This document shows, in pieces, positions 5,023 through 6,114 of a stretch of DNA of 6,114 bases (positions are counted from its first letter, which is position 1; each line of letters starts with the position of its first letter). The DNA is from DATEEG01 sp035525055 (GTDB taxonomy: Bacteria; Actinomycetota; Acidimicrobiia; Spongiisociales; ZC4RG35). The stretch is from the NCBI GenBank assembly GCA_035525055.1, contig DATLEZ010000013.1, positions 1 to 6,114 of the forward strand. Reading direction: 5' to 3'. A program made the translations under genes and the position numbers. The notes below the pieces were generated by a model. It ran no database searches and was not told the DNA's origin. It saw nothing but the letters and a program-made list of their open reading frames with translations.

Positions 5023-5974
5023 TTACGCCGCTTGGTGGCGAGCCGCAAGCTGTTCGAGAGTGACAAGATGATTCTCCACATGCTCTGAAGGGATGGCGCT
5101 GTGACCCGACTCTCTGAGAGCAGTGTTCACCATGACCAACGAGGCGCGGGCTGCATGTATCGCGTCGACCTGCCGAGCTGCCCGCATCGTCGGCGGCAAG
5201 CCGGCGAGATCGGCCGACTCTGCGACACGAGTGCGGAGGCTGTGCTCTCGAGCCCACTGGGTGCGATCCTCGATCGTTCTGAATCGACAGCACTTGAGGC
5301 GGCAATCGAGGAACCCACAAGCGACATCGAGCGACCTCAGAGCACTCCATTGCGACGGACTGACAGACCTCATTAGCTGGCTCACATAACGCCTGGCGCT
5401 TGTACCTCCACCTGTCGGTTTGCCTTCTCTTTGCTTCGGCAAACGTAGAGGCGGTTTGCGTCGAAGGTCTCACCAGAGCCAAGACCTGCGTCGGCAGCTG
5501 CCACTCCCAACGATCGCAGAACGCCACCGAGCGCCCCGAGGTGCCCTGCCACAACCGGCACGCCAGCGTCCTCAAACCTAAGCATCACCTGAGCCACATC
5601 GATCAGCTTGGAGACAGAGTCGGTCATGGGGTCGATCGGGCTGACTTGAACATACACCTCCGATAGCAGCGAGATCGTCTGCTCAGCGGTAAACGCCCGG
5701 ACTTCGTCAAGGCTCTGACTGTGGGCGCCCAGGAACCCAACGATTGGAATTCCGGGGGCGATATCCGACGTGAGAGCCCTCAGCCGCCACGCTCAGACCG
5801 CGCGTACCGGCATCACTGTCCTTCTTCGGCATCATGCCAGGAAGCAAGACAGCATCGGCGCCGAGCATGAGTTGCCACGCAATGTCAACCTTTACAAAGT
5901 CAACAAAGGCATCCACCGAATCAAGAGTCAGTGGGGCGTCGGGTTTGTGTCTTAGAGTTCCGAACTTTCCCACC
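5023..5974 (-). pseudogene. Unrecognised protein gene, frameshifted twice and truncated at its 5' end by an IS
   Basis: Three minus-strand frames each look like protein for one stretch only and join end to end. Segment 1 (5974 to about 5785) includes PDAPLTLDSVDAFVDFVKVD and LMLGADAVLLPGMMP. Segment 2 (about 5785 to 5455) includes DIAPGIPIVGFLGAHSQSLD, VSKLIDVAQVMLRFEDAGVP and GHLGALGGVLRSLGVAAADA. Segment 3 (about 5455 to the stop at 5023-5025) includes RYVSQLMRSVSPSQW, the cysteine cluster CGFLDCRLKCC and EHVENHLVTLEQLA. The first switch must lie between 5795 (upstream stop of frame 2) and 5707 (stop of frame 1); the second between 5472 and 5382. About 316 codons survive. Segment 1 runs directly into the terminal repeat of the IS at 5975, so the N terminus is missing. 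I do not recognise the family; alternating hydrophobic strands and helices with GADAV, GIPIVGFLG and GVPVVAG suggest a barrel-like alpha/beta fold. Frameshifts could be assembly errors, but the IS cut is not. Confidence 0.6.
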
Positions 5975-6002
5975 TGAACCGCCCCGGGTTTTCTGGAGGC
6001 TC
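5975..6002 (+). repeat. Terminal inverted repeat (left copy) of the IS
   Basis: About 28 bp, starting TGAACCGCCCCGG and ending GGAGGCTC. It agrees with the recalled 28-bp IS6110 end at about 22 positions, including all of the first 13. The TG start is typical of IS3-family ends. The partner repeat is off the right edge. Confidence 0.75.
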
Positions 6003-6024
6003 CAGATTTTGAGAGGATGGAGCC

Positions 6025-6114
6025 ATGACAGGATCGACACGTAGGAGATACCCGAAGGAGGTCCGGGAGCGGGCAGTGCGCCTGGTCTTCGATCACCAAG
6101 CTGAGTATCCGACC
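6025..6114 (+). CDS. IS3-family transposase OrfA, N-terminal 30 residues (partial)
   Basis: The frame from ATG 6025 is open to the window edge and reads MTGSTRRRYPKEVRERAVRL then VFDHQAEYPT. The pattern RRYPxExRERAVRxV is the start of IS3/IS911-type OrfA proteins, which carry a helix-turn-helix that binds the element's ends; the catalytic DDE domain is in OrfB, normally made as OrfAB by a -1 programmed frameshift. AGAGGA (6012-6017) lies 7 bases before the ATG. The remaining part of OrfA and all of OrfB would lie to the right, so whether the element is intact cannot be judged. Confidence 0.88.
   Translation, partial: MTGSTRRRYPKEVRERAVRLVFDHQAEYPT

Larger units (their letters stand above)
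5975..6114 (+). mobile_element. Left end of an IS6110-like IS3-family insertion sequence (continues beyond the window)
   Basis: The element starts with TGAACCGCCCCGG at 5975, the same opening as the terminal repeat of IS6110 as I remember it, followed by a similar second half ending GGAGGCTC at 6002. OrfA begins 50 bases in, as in that family. The bases just outside are CCCACC. IS3 elements usually duplicate 3-4 bp of target, but the right end lies outside the window, so duplication cannot be checked. The insertion interrupts the minus-strand gene at 5023-5974. Confidence 0.85.

Noticed and set aside
4970..5575. A long minus-strand open frame of about 200 codons.
   Set aside because: Its composition is that of a shadow frame (Arg/Ser/Pro/Trp-rich, no hydrophobic pattern); the protein-like signal lies in the two other minus-strand frames.
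1..6114. CRISPR array, toxin-antitoxin pair, or integrase gene.
   Set aside because: No regularly spaced repeats, no small paired genes of known toxin families and no recombinase motifs were seen on either strand.

Overview
The window looks like high-GC actinobacterial DNA. Codons are G/C-rich at third positions, Shine-Dalgarno sites are AGGAGG-like, GTG is used as a start, and the last 140 bases match the left end of an IS6110-like IS3-family element. I cannot place it more precisely from the sequence. It reads as an accessory or decaying region: three to four intact genes sit among a tRNA fragment, two broken genes and an insertion sequence.

Left edge (1-391): the last 47 codons of an aromatic-type aldehyde dehydrogenase, then a short spacer with two hairpins, then a 44-bp fragment matching the 3' half of a CAU-anticodon tRNA on the minus strand. 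The 5' half of the tRNA is missing. This is the usual scar of a tRNA-integrating element. Its polarity puts the original chromosome on the left and the element on the right, so everything from 392 onward may be inside an island or its remains. No integrase is visible.

Middle (392-4896): about 450 bases without a gene, containing direct repeats and three small hairpins, lead into a 472-aa membrane protein made of two DoxX-like halves. It converges on a minus-strand NmrA-like SDR (NAD(P)-binding) gene. That gene has a recognisable promoter with overlapping dyads. Divergent from it is the N-terminal remnant of an Rrf2-family regulator, broken by a 2-nt insertion and an early stop; it probably once controlled the SDR gene. 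Next comes a two-gene operon with a 4-bp ATGA overlap: a MarR-GNAT fusion protein and a small antibiotic-biosynthesis-monooxygenase-like (dimeric alpha-beta barrel) protein. A 6-1-6 palindrome overlaps the likely -10 box of this operon.

Right edge (4897-6114): a minus-strand gene of unrecognised family survives only as three overlapping frame segments (two frameshifts). Its 5' end is cut off at 5974/5975 by the IS6110-like element. The element's terminal repeat and the first 30 codons of its OrfA transposase are present before the window ends.

The intact genes suggest redox or small-molecule stress handling (DoxX-like membrane protein, SDR, ABM-like protein, MarR-linked acetyltransferase), but nothing ties them into one defined pathway. 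I do not see a clear new system. The most informative features are the tRNA scar, the orphaned Rrf2/SDR control region and the unknown gene interrupted by the IS.
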